A stretch of DNA of 64,000 nt from Aurantiochytrium sp. KH105 (Eukaryota; Sar; Bigyra; Thraustochytrida; Thraustochytriidae): NCBI GenBank assembly GCA_003116975.1, contig BGKB01000078.1, forward strand, positions 186,001 through 250,000, written 5' to 3'. The notes below the pieces were generated by a model. That model ran no database searches, was not told the DNA's origin, and worked only from the letters and a program-made list of their open reading frames with translations. Made by a program: the position numbers and the translations under genes. Shown piece by piece: positions 38,114 to 48,431 of the stretch; position 1 is the stretch's first letter, and each line of letters opens with the position of its first letter.

Positions 38114-40050
38114 GGTGGCTTCTTGCTCGCGTTGTGCGCGTTGCAATCGATCGGGCGAAATGCCCGGGTGATGAAGCGATCGCAACCAGCTCACGCGACG
38201 ATAAATTCCTTGCGTCGCGCTACGTACGCCCTTGTGTGCCTGCTCGAGAGCCTGCGCTCTTCTTGCGTGAGGGCGCGCGACTCGACGTCAAGAACGTCGA
38301 CGCGGCGCAAGGCAGCGCAAGGCAGCGCAAGGCAGCACAAGCAGTGCAGCGCGACGCGATGCGACGCGACGCGACGCGACGCAACGCGACGCGACGCGAC
38401 GCGGCGAGACGAGAGTCGTCGCTTTACAGCCTTCTATTTATTTCTCTCGCGGTGTCCTCCGCGCCCGCGGCCACGACCCGGCCGGCGGCCACCGCTTTTT
38501 CCCTTTAGAAGAAGGAACACAAAGGCAAAGGAGAGCAAGGAAGGAAGGAAGGAAGGAAGGGAAAAAGAAAGTAAAGACCGAGAAGAAGGAAAGTCCACTT
38601 GGACCGGAATGGACACACTCGCGCCGCCGCACATCCGCCGCGAGCTGCGGCCGTCCTCGCTTCCTCCTTTCCTCTCCACCTCCCTTGAGCTGGCGTCACG
38701 TGTGGCGGGGACTTCGCTCTGCCTCCGGCCAGCACCCTTCCCTTCCCCATGGGTTCTCGCACGCGCCTTGCGGTCGACGGCGGCGGCATCGACGTCGATG
38801 TCGATGCGCGCGGCGCTCGGTCCTCGCCACTTCAATTCACAAAAACGAACTTTTCCCCCACAGTGCCCGACGCCGTGCACGAGATGGATGCGATGGCGCC
38901 TAGCTTGAGGGGGCGGATGGACGGTGCGAGGGGGCGGATGGATGATGCGGGTGGCGCGGCCGCGCTGCGAAGACGATATTGGCTGCAAGGAGCAGGAGCT
39001 GTGGCTACGGCGGAGACTACGCCGAGATACAGTGCTGCGCGGTTCCCCCGCGCCGCGCTGCTTCGTTGTGTCGAGGGATTTTTATTCTTATCATCATCGT
39101 CATCATCATTATCCTCATCACCATCGAGTTTGCTTGTCATTGCCTGGTGCACGAAAGGGGGGGGAGACATGACGCGACGCGCAAATACAAAGACGATCGC
39201 GGGATCGTTGAGTTCGAAAACAGCATACGTACGCTCATCTCCATGTCGGCAGAATGCCGGGTACGCTGCGTCGACATGCATCACTTCACAGGCACAGCAA
39301 GAGCCATGATCTTCTGTTGATGCGCCCGATCTATCACCTTGCTCAAGAAGGAAATTTATCACCTTGCTCAAGAAGGAAATTTATCACCTTGCTCAAGAAG
39401 GAAATTCATCCTGGCAAAGATTCTTCGTCCAAGATGCAAGCTACTTTCCCAGAGCTCCATCATCTCGTCCTCTCGCATCGCTCTCGACGCAGCCGACCTC
39501 TCTCATTCGACCCGAACCTAGCCTTCCATCCTCCCCTTCGCGCTCTCTCCCCCCTGTCTCTGCCGTAGGAGTACGACCTCTTGGCATCGCGTTCCGCGCC
39601 CTCGCCCTTCCGGTTCTCCCGCTCCTCCTCAACCAAGACATTTCAAGGCACGGGTTCCGGACTCCCTCTGTCGCTTGAGCAGGTTTCCTCCCTGCGAGGC
39701 CGCAGACCCCGAACCGCGACGGGCGGCACGCGCGCACGCGCACTCGCACGCGCAGCCGCACTCGCAGCCGCCGCGCCGCCGCTCGGAGCCCGGCCGGCTG
39801 CGCGCCGAGGCGGCGGTCGCGATCGATCGAGGGGGGCGCGAGCCCTGGCGAGGGAGTCATTCATTCATTCATCCATCCATCCGCGCAGACCGCCTTCGAC
39901 GGATACGAAGACGGAGACGGAGACGGAGACGGAGACGGAGACGGAGCCGGGCCCGGCGAGCGCGCGCCTGTCGGTGGTCCGCGCGGCGAGGCGGGGGGGC
40001 GGGGTCGGTCGCGCGGGGACCGCGCGGAGATCGCGCGGCGGCGCCGGGCG
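38114..40050. promoter_or_regulatory. Large divergent intergenic region with several repeat tracts
   Basis: This is 1.9 kb between the kinase (-) and Deltex-like (+) genes. It contains a CGACG run at about 38350-38405, a GGAA run at about 38538-38560 and a TCATCA run at about 39085-39125. The 25-base triplicate at 39333-39407 and a GGAGAC run at about 39910-39945 follow, the latter close to the Deltex gene. ORFs reach about 240 codons on both strands but are low-complexity. None has a recognisable domain. Confidence 0.45.
39333..39407 (+). repeat. Three exact 25-bp tandem repeats
   Basis: The unit TATCACCTTGCTCAAGAAGG plus AAATT occurs three times head to tail with no mismatch. It is not in a convincing gene. 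Confidence 0.8.
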
Positions 40051-41292
40051 ATGCGCTGGGAGTTCGACAACGGAGTCCTGGGAGGGCCACCGCGCTGGAC
40101 GCCGTGCGCGCCGGAGCTGGAGGCCCACCTGAACGCGCTCGTCGCGGCGGGCAGCACCTCGACGCAGGTCATGATGGGGCCCTTCGCCTACCTGCTGGAG
40201 CTCGTGCCCACGATGCGCCAGAGGAATCTTCACACGGGCCGCGCGAGGGACCTGAGGCCGGCGGGCGTCGCCACCGCCGCCGTCCCGGGGAACGCGGGCT
40301 CGCAGGCCGGCTTCGCGCCGACCGGGCACCACCACCACCAGTTGGCGGGATTTCCGTCTGCAGGCGCTCCCGCGCCAGCTCCACCCCGGACGCGCCGTGA
40401 GAAACGTAAGGCCAGCCGCGGTGATCCTCTCGATGAGCAAATCGTGCATTCTGGCCAGGAAACTGCCTCGGGCACCAAACACGAGCATGTCTGGGAGCAG
40501 ATGGAATTCATCAAGGCTGCCGATCTGGATCCCAAGGAGCATTGCCACATTTGCCTCCTCGAGTTTGTTGATGACGACGACGACACTGGCCCCAGTACAG
40601 GGGCCACGAAAGATGGGTCCAGCAGCGCAACTGAAGCGAACAGCGCAGCAAGCTCAGCGTCATCATCAGCCGCAAATTCGAATCAAGACGCCGACATGGA
40701 ACCGCTGGACTGCGTGAAATTACCAAATTGTCATGGACATTACTTTCATACGGACTGCATCAAGCGTTGGTTTGCAGAAAAGCCCAAGTGCCCGTCGTGC
40801 GGACACTTTTACGGTCAGGAGATCGGGACCCAACCGGCAGGCACGATGGTGTCGCACAAGTCAAAGAGCTCACTTCCGGGTCACGGCGGTTGCGGGACGA
40901 TTGAAATTTCGTATCATTTCTCAAGCGGGATCCAAGGCCCGGAGCATCCGAACCCTGGCGAGCGCTTTTATGGCACATCGCGTTGCGCGTATCTTCCTGA
41001 CAATGAACAGGGCCGCAAGTGCCATTTGCTCTTGCAGCAAGCCTTTCGTAACCGCGTTTGCTTCACCGTGGGAACCTCCTTGACAACTAACCGAGGCAAT
41101 TCCGTCATTTGGAATGGTATCCATCACAAAACGTCGCGATGCGGCGGTCCGACTTCCTTTGGCTACCCTGACCCAACATATCTGAATCGCCTTGAGCTCG
41201 AGCTTGCCAGCAAGGGCGTCACAGCAAGCGTACTTCCAAAGGGTACTGGCGCCAAGGCGAGCGCCCGGAGTTCCAGTCGCAAGAGCAAGTAG
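40051..41292 (+). CDS. Deltex-type RING E3 ubiquitin ligase
   Basis: The protein is 413 residues. Residues about 1-70 look like a WWE-type domain (MRWEFDNGVLGGPPRWTPCA, then FAYLLELVPTMRQRNLHTGR), which in Deltex proteins binds ADP-ribose chains. A RING finger spans about 165-251: CHICLLEF, then a 55-residue acidic/Ser insert, then CHGHYFHTDCIKRWF and CPSCGHFYG. The Deltex C-terminal domain (about 280-400) follows: GTIEISYHFSSGIQGPEHP, RTAYLP-like CAYLPDNEQGRKCHLLL, and SVIWNGIHHKTSRCGGP. This matches animal DTX, which ubiquitinates ADP-ribosylated targets and ADP-ribose itself. The start at 40051 is the first ATG after a GGAGAC repeat. An AATAAA sits at 41327. Such a full WWE-RING-DTC protein in a protist is notable. 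Confidence 0.85.
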   Translation: MRWEFDNGVLGGPPRWTPCAPELEAHLNALVAAGSTSTQVMMGPFAYLLELVPTMRQRNLHTGRARDLRPAGVATAAVPGNAGSQAGFAPTGHHHHQLAGFPSAGAPAPAPPRTRREKRKASRGDPLDEQIVHSGQETASGTKHEHVWEQMEFIKAADLDPKEHCHICLLEFVDDDDDTGPSTGATKDGSSSATEANSAASSASSSAANSNQDADMEPLDCVKLPNCHGHYFHTDCIKRWFAEKPKCPSCGHFYGQEIGTQPAGTMVSHKSKSSLPGHGGCGTIEISYHFSSGIQGPEHPNPGERFYGTSRCAYLPDNEQGRKCHLLLQQAFRNRVCFTVGTSLTTNRGNSVIWNGIHHKTSRCGGPTSFGYPDPTYLNRLELELASKGVTASVLPKGTGAKASARSSSRKSK

Positions 41293-41839
41293 CTCGAATG
41301 ATGTATGAGTGGTTGGTCACAGAATCAATAAAGAAATGTTGCAAGCTTTCGTTGGCCTCGCCAAGAGTTCTTGCCTGCGCAAAGGCTGTGCTATCAAAAC
41401 AGCTATCAACGTCAAACCTATTTTTATTAAGACAATCTCGTCTGATACTCTTTGCATGCGCGAATGTGAGACAATGAAATCACTTTTCCTTGTTTGGGTC
41501 GTCAGTCAATATTAGTGCTGGGTTGTCGGACGCTGCTGTTCTCTGATAAAGTTGTCATAGGTTGTGAAAAATTGGAAAATGAGGAGAAATACAGTCTTTT
41601 GGGCATTTGCATCCGTGTCGAGAGAGTTGCAGACATCATTCATCTTCGGAAAATACAATTGCAATAGTCAATTTTTTTTTACAATCACGCATTGTGTGAT
41701 CTTTACTGCTTTGGCATAAGCTACCGACCAAAGCAGAAAAGCAAAAAGGGTTGCAGGCATACATAAAGAAAAGATTCATTTCATGTGTCAGGGTCACGGA
41801 GGTCGCGAACGAACCAAGACAAGGAGGTAAAAACAGCAA
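41293..41839. other. 3' region of the Deltex-like gene and small ORF
   Basis: AT-rich, with a polyadenylation-like AATAAA at 41327-41332 (35 bases after the Deltex stop) and a TTTTTTTTT run near 41672. No gene is seen. Confidence 0.4.
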
Positions 41840-42121
41840 TCACTTGGTGCTTTTCCATGCTTCAGGGACGTTCACGGCGGTATGTGTCAGCAGGAATTGT
41901 TGTCCGGTGGAAGGGTTTACAAAAGGGGTCGAGCATTGCTCATCCCTCTGGTTGTCTACGTGCGTGGCGGCGGCTGGAGCCTCTCGCTTTCGCTCGGGGC
42001 TGCTGCTGCCGACTTGTGAGGATCGCCGCTGCTTTGCGGCTTGCGCGATGAGATCGATTCGCTGTTGCAGCGTCAGCGAAGCGTCTATCGCGACGTCTTC
42101 ATCCCTTGCATTTGGTGCCAT
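41840..42121 (-). CDS. Small hypothetical protein
   Basis: This is a 93-residue frame from an ATG at 42121. The composition is ordinary rather than low-complexity (a LTLQQRIDLIAQAAKQRR helix, then PSTGQQFLLTHTAVNVPEAW). It has an acidic start and a C-terminal Lys. I recognise no domain. It may be a genuine small gene or an exon of something larger; nothing adjacent extends it. The opposite frame (41751-42215) is an Arg/Ser/Cys-rich shadow. Confidence 0.4.
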   Translation of the reverse strand: MAPNARDEDVAIDASLTLQQRIDLIAQAAKQRRSSQVGSSSPERKREAPAAATHVDNQRDEQCSTPFVNPSTGQQFLLTHTAVNVPEAWKSTK

Positions 42122-43272
42122 CGGGGGTCGGGTGAGCGAGGAATCTTGCTGTTTTTCCTGTTTGCTCGCTCGCTCGCTCGCCCGCTCTCAAGTCCGTCTC
42201 GACTTTGCCTCTTGACTTGGCGCGGCGCGCAACCTTTTGGCGCTCTGTTGGCAAGTCAACTTCCCAACGCGTTGCACTGCGTGCTTGCGTGCGTGCGAGC
42301 GAGCGATGCGTGCTTGTTGCGCAAGCTGCGAATTGTCCGCGCCGGATCCACTGCGAGAGATTGGAAGCAGCGTGTCCGATTGAGAGCGCCGCGGATGTCT
42401 GGCTCGTGCTTTCCCCCCCTCTTTTCCTTCTAGTATACGTGAAACCCTTGTTCGATCCAAGTATTTGCGAGGTCTCGCGCTTGTACCGGAGTGAGTCAAC
42501 CGCCGACCTTTTTCTGGATTCGCCAAGCTCAACAGCGACCGCGCAGGACTCTCGTGCGTTCGCCCGCGCTTCCGCGCGCCCAACCAGGCCTGACTGGCCG
42601 TTGTGCCAACTTGATGCAGCGCGGCCAGCGCTCGATAAGTCGCATGAAACGATCCGTTGACGATGCGCAAAGCCTTCAAAAAGTTCCTCTTTTGGCTCAC
42701 TCATTCGCCCCGAGTCAGAGACACGGAGCACTAATCACTTCTCTCTCGGCTCTCTCTCTCTCTCTCTCTCTCTCCCTCTGTCTTTCTCTCGAACGATGCT
42801 GATTTTCCTGCTGTTGTAGTACTTGCGCGCGCTGTCAAAAATGTCAATCTGTAGCATCCCCAGATCAGATGCGATGTGGCAGAATCAACAAGCACTAAAA
42901 CGCTGCATTTCTGCGAGCCGTGTATACCTATACTACGCGCAGCCCAGCATTTTACCGTAAATTCATGAGGAAAGAGTGCGCAAAGTCGCCATTGCGAAAC
43001 TTTTGGTTCTTTGATGGTTCCGTGGATGTTCCATCGACGTTTTGGCGGCCTGCTTGATTGCTTGCCTTCGTTGCTTGCTTAGTTGCTTTGGTGGTCTGCA
43101 GTTGAGCAAGAGACTCTCGCCGCTCGCGTGGGCTGCTCAGCTGGGCTCGCAGTGGCAGCTGCCGAACAGCCTGGACGAGGCGTCCCGGCGGGTGAGCAGG
43201 CGGGCAAACGAGAGTTCGTGGCGGTCCATCTGTGCGGAGCACGGGTTTACCTCGAGGTAGTAGCCGGAAAAG
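42122..43272. promoter_or_regulatory. Divergent intergenic region before DNAJC21-like gene
   Basis: This region has CT-repeat tracts (about 42750-42778) and a GCTC/GCTT run (about 42165-42182). A degenerate element, CGCAAGCTGCGAATTG, at 42320 keeps the CGCAAG-N5-AAT spacing. No coding frame is convincing. Confidence 0.45.
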
Positions 43273-45066
43273 ATGGCGTCGAGTGCAGGACGCACCATGC
43301 GGTGCCACTACGACGTGCTTGAGGTGAGCAGGACCGCAGACGCAGACGAACTTAAGAAGCAATACAGGAAAATGGCATTGCGATGGCATCCAGACAAAAA
43401 CCGCGACAACCTGGAAGAGGCCGAACATCGCATCAAGGAGATCAACGCTGCGTACGAAGTTCTCAATGACCCGAACGAACGCGCGTGGTATGACGACCAT
43501 CGAGATGCCATCTTGCGCGGTGGAGATGGTACCGCGGGCGCCGACGGCACAGAAAGTCCGACGGTGAACCTGTGGGCCTACTTTCGATCGAGTTGCTTCG
43601 AAGGCTTTGATGACGACGAAAAAGGCTTTTACGCCGTCTACGGACGCGCGTTCACCGAAATTATGCGCGTGGAGCGCGAGTCGGGCGTGGGCGAGCCAGC
43701 GGCCATGCCCACTTTCGGAAACTCGAAAACTTCGGACAAGGACGTCGAGAGCTTTTATGGGCGATGGAGTGGCTTCATTTCCAAACTTAGCTTCGGCTGG
43801 GCCGATCTGTACAACCCCAATGAGGCCGTGAATCGCTACCAACGCCGTCTGATCGACAAAGAGAACCGCAAGGCTCGGGACATGGAGCGCCGCGCGTACA
43901 ATGAACAGGTACGCAATCTCGTTGGATACATTAAGAAGCGCGACAAGCGAGTGCTCAAGCTCGAGTTGAATCGTCAAAAGGAGCGCGAGCGTCGCGAGAA
44001 GGAGCGGCTCGCTGCTTTGGACGAAAAGAAGCGCCTGCGGCGCGAGGCGCGCGAACAATGGCGCGAGCACTACGAAGAAGATATCGCACAACAGCTTGCC
44101 GAAGCAGAGGCTTCTGGTGAACGGTTATTTCGTCTTGCGGATGAGGACGCCAAGGCGACGAACGAAGCGCGTGCCCATGCAGAGGCCCAAGACGAAATTG
44201 TGGTCTGGCATTGCGATGCCTGTAGCAAAGATTTCAAGTCTGAAAAGCAGTTGCGCAATCACGAGAATTCTAAAAAGCACAAAGAGGCGCTGAAAAAATT
44301 GCAATTGCGGATGCAGCGCGAAGAGGAGATGCTACAAGCCCTTCTTGCCCAGGAGGAAGCTGAAAACGCCGATGCAGCAGGAAGTGACGCGGGAGAGTCG
44401 ACGGATGAAGAACCTGGGGTCGGCCCAAAGGCATCGGAAGATGCGCAGGCCAGTAAAGATGTAGCGGATAATGGCGTTGACACGGCCAACAAGGATGGAG
44501 GCGCCGACAGTAGCAATGGCGACGGAAGCGATGACAACGACAGCGACGATAGCGATAGCGATAGCGATGCCGACTTTGGGGCTTTTGGAAAGTTTGTACA
44601 GGAGAGTAGTGACGAGGAGGACGATGGAGAAGACGAAGAAGACGAAGAGGAAAATGATGATGAAGAAGGCGAAGAGGACGAGGGAGAAGACGATGAAAAG
44701 GACGAGGTCGATGAAATCAATGCCAAGGGCGCGGCTGAGCAGGAGGGTGAGCATATCTCGAGCGAAGACAGTCCAAATCAGCAAGGTGAGGGCGTGTCGC
44801 CCCCAGAGGCGCCCACAGCACAGCCGACAAAAGCTCACAAATCAAAGGCAAAGAAGCAAAGCAAGTCCTCGGGACAGTCTGACTCCAAGACGGAACATCT
44901 GTGTGTGGTGTGTAACACATATTTTACGTCGCGGAACAAGCTTTTTCAGCACATCAAGGCCACAAACCATGCTGTAGCGCCAGACGCTGTCAAATCTGTA
45001 ATGGCGGACTCCGATGCCGTGCGAGGAGGCCGTCGCAAGGGCAAGGGCAAGAAGGGTCGTCGTTAG
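43273..45066 (+). CDS. DNAJC21: DNAJC21/JJJ1-like J-protein
   Basis: The 597-residue protein is a co-chaperone of cytosolic HSP70 for 60S ribosome biogenesis, where it promotes recycling of pre-60S export factors. The J domain is at the N-terminus (CHYDVLEVSRTADADELKKQ, HPD at residues 39-41) and is followed by the family-specific WAYFRSSCFEGFDDDEKGF segment. A long charged helix rich in Arg/Glu comes next (KERERREKERLAALDEKK). One C2H2-type finger lies at about residues 310-335 (CDACSKDFKSEKQLRNHENS) and a second at about 543-566 (CVVCNTYFTSRNKLFQHIKA). Long acidic stretches separate them. The Lys/Arg-rich C-terminus (GRRKGKGKKGRR) fits nucleolar or ribosomal RNA contact. ATG at 43273 is first in frame. 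Confidence 0.92.
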   Translation: MASSAGRTMRCHYDVLEVSRTADADELKKQYRKMALRWHPDKNRDNLEEAEHRIKEINAAYEVLNDPNERAWYDDHRDAILRGGDGTAGADGTESPTVNLWAYFRSSCFEGFDDDEKGFYAVYGRAFTEIMRVERESGVGEPAAMPTFGNSKTSDKDVESFYGRWSGFISKLSFGWADLYNPNEAVNRYQRRLIDKENRKARDMERRAYNEQVRNLVGYIKKRDKRVLKLELNRQKERERREKERLAALDEKKRLRREAREQWREHYEEDIAQQLAEAEASGERLFRLADEDAKATNEARAHAEAQDEIVVWHCDACSKDFKSEKQLRNHENSKKHKEALKKLQLRMQREEEMLQALLAQEEAENADAAGSDAGESTDEEPGVGPKASEDAQASKDVADNGVDTANKDGGADSSNGDGSDDNDSDDSDSDSDADFGAFGKFVQESSDEEDDGEDEEDEEENDDEEGEEDEGEDDEKDEVDEINAKGAAEQEGEHISSEDSPNQQGEGVSPPEAPTAQPTKAHKSKAKKQSKSSGQSDSKTEHLCVVCNTYFTSRNKLFQHIKATNHAVAPDAVKSVMADSDAVRGGRRKGKGKKGRR

Positions 45067-46164
45067 CGCTTAGACGTTGTCAAACAATTTTCTATTCTTT
45101 TTTCCTCGAGAATTCGCTCAGCTTCTGCTCAGCGGTATGCAAGATTTCCAAAATGTTGCGCCCCTCCGTCTTGCTGAGACCCCGCGCCGGTCCTCCCTTC
45201 TTGTTCCTTGCTTGCGTCGTCCATCTCGCTCGACCTCGGTGTGCCTGCGCCTCGGGGGCTCGCGAGGACAAAGAAAGCCTTGCCGCAGGTCAAGACGAGC
45301 CTCTGTGGTGCCCATTCGCCGACATCTTCCGCGACACTCGCACGCGCGGGTCGGGCCGCCAGCCAGCGGCTGCGGATTGGACGACCGAACCAATCGGCTG
45401 CGGCCGTCGAATCGCGGCGACGGCCTTGGTGTACGCTCGCTTGCTTGCTCGCTCGCTCGCACGCGCGCGCACACCCACCGTGCCCGCGTCTAGGCGCGCC
45501 ACTGTTCATCTAGTATCTGGTTGGCTGGACCTGTGAAAGAAGGGGACAAACAGAAGGAGACACAGGGTCGGTGTCCAACAGAGGCCGCCCACCCCCTGTT
45601 AGCGTTATTGTCATTGTATGGCTGGCTGGCTGGCTGGCTGACTGGTGTGGCAGCGGCAGGCTCGCAGGATATGTATAGTCGTCGTTGTAGTCGTTGATGA
45701 TGGGGGTTGGTTGGCTTTTGTGCCTGCCGCCGTCTCTCCGCGTCTTCTTTCTACAAGGCAGGCCCAAGACAAGACCAAGCTTTCCCAACACTGGCCCATG
45801 CCAGCATCATCATCCATCATCCATCGACCTTCCTCCAGCTGCACCAATCGCATGTCGCTCTCGCTTCCAAGCCACGGCCGCACGAGCGACCTGCCTCAGC
45901 CTGCTGCTGCCCGGGAGCTCGTTCGCCGCTCGCTCGCCCGCTCGAGCGGAGAATGGATGCGAGGCCGGCGGCTCTGGACTCCGTATACAAAGAGAAGGAG
46001 AGGAGGAAAGCAAGAAAGCAAGAAAGTCGAGGAAAGGCGAAGGAAGGAGAAGAAAATGTGTTTACGAGCTCGAGCTCGCAAGGCGGAGCGGGTCGCGAAG
46101 GAGAGGGAGCAGCAGAACAGCTTGGAGGAGGCCTCGGAGGAGGGCGGCCTTCGGAGCGCGAGCG
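45067..46164. promoter_or_regulatory. Intergenic region upstream of the OB/CCCH/methyltransferase gene
   Basis: The frame of the following gene is open to a TTG at 45694, but the first credible ATG is at 46165. The region holds a GGCT run (45617-45642), a GCTC/GCTT run (45434-45465) and a GAAAGAGG-type purine run. No separate gene is recognised. Confidence 0.45.
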
Positions 46165-48342
46165 ATGCCGCGCGCGCGGTCGTGGCGGCGCGGGCGCGCG
46201 CGGAGCGGGCAGACGGACGCGGGGGAGCTGCGCGGCGGCGCGGCGGCGGCGGCCGCGGAGGCGGCGGCGGTGGTGGCCGCCGCGGATGCAAAGCTGGAGG
46301 GCGCGAGGAAACACGCGCGCACGCTGAGCGCGACGGCGCCGCGCAGGCACGAGCGCGGCTGGATCCTCTTCGGGACCGTCCGGCGCACGCGCCTGCTCGG
46401 CAAGGCGCTGCGTTTCCTCGACCTCGAGCTCGAATCCGTGCTGCCGCCAAGACCCGATGTGGGCCCGACGCCAGCAGTTCCCAGCGACGCGGCAGACCTT
46501 AAGAGCGTGCTCGGCGCGCTCGGCAGGGGCGAGGTTGTCAAGCTGTGTCTCAAGCGGGAGGATTTTGAAGACCCCGATGAGTTTCCCTCGCATCGGAGCG
46601 CGCTCAAACCCAACGATGGGATATACGTCTCTGTCATCGGCGTTGAGGGGCCCAGCCAAGGACCACCACCCTCCGCGGCGCCGAGCGGAGCCGAAAGCAG
46701 CAGTAGCAGCAGCAGCAGCAGTAGCAGCAGCAGCCATAATAGCTTCAGTAGCGTCTGCTGCTGTGGCAACAGCAGCTGCAGCAGTGGGAGCTCGGGCAAC
46801 TGCAGCAACTGCAGCAACTGCAGCGAAGGCAGTCGAGGCAGCGTGCGAGGACGCGGCAGACGAACGGGGGCATCCGCTGCTGGGAGCGGAGGAACGAGTA
46901 CGGATGACGCTACAAGCCCGCCACGCGAGGGACCTTTGTCGTTGCCCGTGGTAAGAATGAAAACTGGCCCTTTGTCGGTCCTGACATCATCTTCATTATC
47001 GTCACCTGCAAAGGCCACCTTGACCAGTTCGAGAAAGACCGTTGACGAGGCTGACCTCGAAAAGGATGATGAGCCGGACGAGATGAAATGCCAAGAGGGA
47101 AAGTCTGACAAGCAGATGGACGTCAGTGAAGAAGACCTTTCCGGCAGCACCAGCACCAGCACGAGAGCTCCGCTCGATGAAGGCGCTGGGCAAGAGAGCG
47201 AAGATCGCGTGGACAACTCGAGGGACTTCGCGGACACCGACGCGGCTTCTACGGCGTCCGTGCCCAACACTACGCGGCTGCGCGTCTGCCACTGGCACTT
47301 GCTGAAGCGAGACCCCGGCGAAGGCGCGGAGATTCGAAAAGGCAAACGACCGCGCTGGGAGACTGAGTCCGTCGCGGAACCACCCCAGTCTGATGTGTTG
47401 TGCAGGAATTGGATCTATTCTGGACAATGCGCTCAGCATCTCCTCCAACCACAGCCTTCGGGGACGCCGTTGAGCGGCGAGACCGGCAGCGATAATGAGG
47501 ATGACCGGATAGCATCGCACGCGTCCACGCCAGCCTCGGCGAGTGGACGGTCGGCGGCGACTGCTTCAGCGGCAGCAGTCACCCCACGCCGCAAGTACGC
47601 TTGTCCGTTTCGCCATTTTGTGCGCGACAAAGAAGAGGAGGAGCGCGTGAATCGGTTGCGGCGAAATCACATGCGCATGATATCGCAAGGCGCCGCCGAG
47701 CTTTCCATTTACAACGATGGACACTCCATCATGGAGTTCCGCGAACGCTCAAAGCGGTCTGCTCTCTTTGCACGATGGCTCCTTGAAACCTTTGGTATTG
47801 CCAACCTCGCCTCAAACGGCGGGGTACTCGATATCGCGGGCGGCAAGGGCCAAAACTGTTTTCAGCTCGTAGAACAGAGCGCATGCTCTTCGTTGCGCAC
47901 GACAGTGATTGACCCTGTGGCCCGGCGCACGTTGGTGCCTAAACGGCACCGACGGCGCATCGTCAAGCTGCAGTGCAAGGTACCGACATTTCGACACATT
48001 CCCTTTAATGAATCCTTTGTCGCGACTGAGGACGGTCGCAAACTTGTGAGCGAGGCCTCGTGTCTAATTGGCATGCACCCCGATCAGGCAACGGGTTCGA
48101 TTGTGCGAATGGCAATCAAGTTCCAAAAACCCTTTGCTATTGTCCCCTGCTGCGTTTTTGCGCAGAATTTTCCGGGGCGGAAGACGCCTTCTGGAAAGCG
48201 CGTCGAGACGCTCAACGAGTTCACCGAGTGGTTACTGGCGCATCATCCGAACATGAAGGTGGACTTTTTACCGTTTTCTGGTCGCAACAAAGTTCTGTAC
48301 ATGCTTCCCCACCATTATGCAACTACGAAGCCTGCTGAGTAG
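46165..48342 (+). CDS. OB-like, split CCCH and SAM-methyltransferase-like protein
   Basis: The protein is 725 residues from the ATG at 46165 (context AGCGATGCC). The open frame upstream adds 157 Arg/Ser-rich residues without domain content, so I do not include them. An Ala-rich start is followed by an OB-like barrel (GWILFGTVRRTRLLGKALRF, then SALKPNDGIYVSVIGVEG). Then come poly-Ser and Cys/Ser runs. A split CCCH-type finger follows: C413-x8-C422, then 57 residues, then C480-x3-H484. The C-terminal 190 residues are methyltransferase-like, with the motif GVLDIAGGKGQNCF (about residue 555), HPDQAT and FAIVPCCVFAQNFPG, and a closing FLPFSGRNKVLYMLP. A tRNA or rRNA modifying enzyme is the best guess; the exact family is not recognised. 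Confidence 0.7.
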   Translation: MPRARSWRRGRARSGQTDAGELRGGAAAAAAEAAAVVAAADAKLEGARKHARTLSATAPRRHERGWILFGTVRRTRLLGKALRFLDLELESVLPPRPDVGPTPAVPSDAADLKSVLGALGRGEVVKLCLKREDFEDPDEFPSHRSALKPNDGIYVSVIGVEGPSQGPPPSAAPSGAESSSSSSSSSSSSSHNSFSSVCCCGNSSCSSGSSGNCSNCSNCSEGSRGSVRGRGRRTGASAAGSGGTSTDDATSPPREGPLSLPVVRMKTGPLSVLTSSSLSSPAKATLTSSRKTVDEADLEKDDEPDEMKCQEGKSDKQMDVSEEDLSGSTSTSTRAPLDEGAGQESEDRVDNSRDFADTDAASTASVPNTTRLRVCHWHLLKRDPGEGAEIRKGKRPRWETESVAEPPQSDVLCRNWIYSGQCAQHLLQPQPSGTPLSGETGSDNEDDRIASHASTPASASGRSAATASAAAVTPRRKYACPFRHFVRDKEEEERVNRLRRNHMRMISQGAAELSIYNDGHSIMEFRERSKRSALFARWLLETFGIANLASNGGVLDIAGGKGQNCFQLVEQSACSSLRTTVIDPVARRTLVPKRHRRRIVKLQCKVPTFRHIPFNESFVATEDGRKLVSEASCLIGMHPDQATGSIVRMAIKFQKPFAIVPCCVFAQNFPGRKTPSGKRVETLNEFTEWLLAHHPNMKVDFLPFSGRNKVLYMLPHHYATTKPAE

Positions 48343-48392
48343 AGTCTGTAAAGAATATGAACCGCGTGTTATTTTGAGGAGAGATCTTGCTC

Positions 48393-48431
<39 letters not shown>

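Noticed and set aside
38832-39371. 179-codon minus-strand ORF with FELNDPAIVFVFARR
   Set aside because: Part of it looks protein-like, but it ends in repeats and overlaps an equally long plus-strand ORF; without homology I cannot support it.
39865-40548. 227-codon minus-strand ORF opposite the Deltex-like gene
   Set aside because: It is antisense to a confident gene and Arg/Pro/Val-rich.
45694-46164. Upstream extension of the OB/CCCH/methyltransferase frame
   Set aside because: It begins with a TTG followed by ATGs and is Arg/Ser/Pro-rich without domain content.
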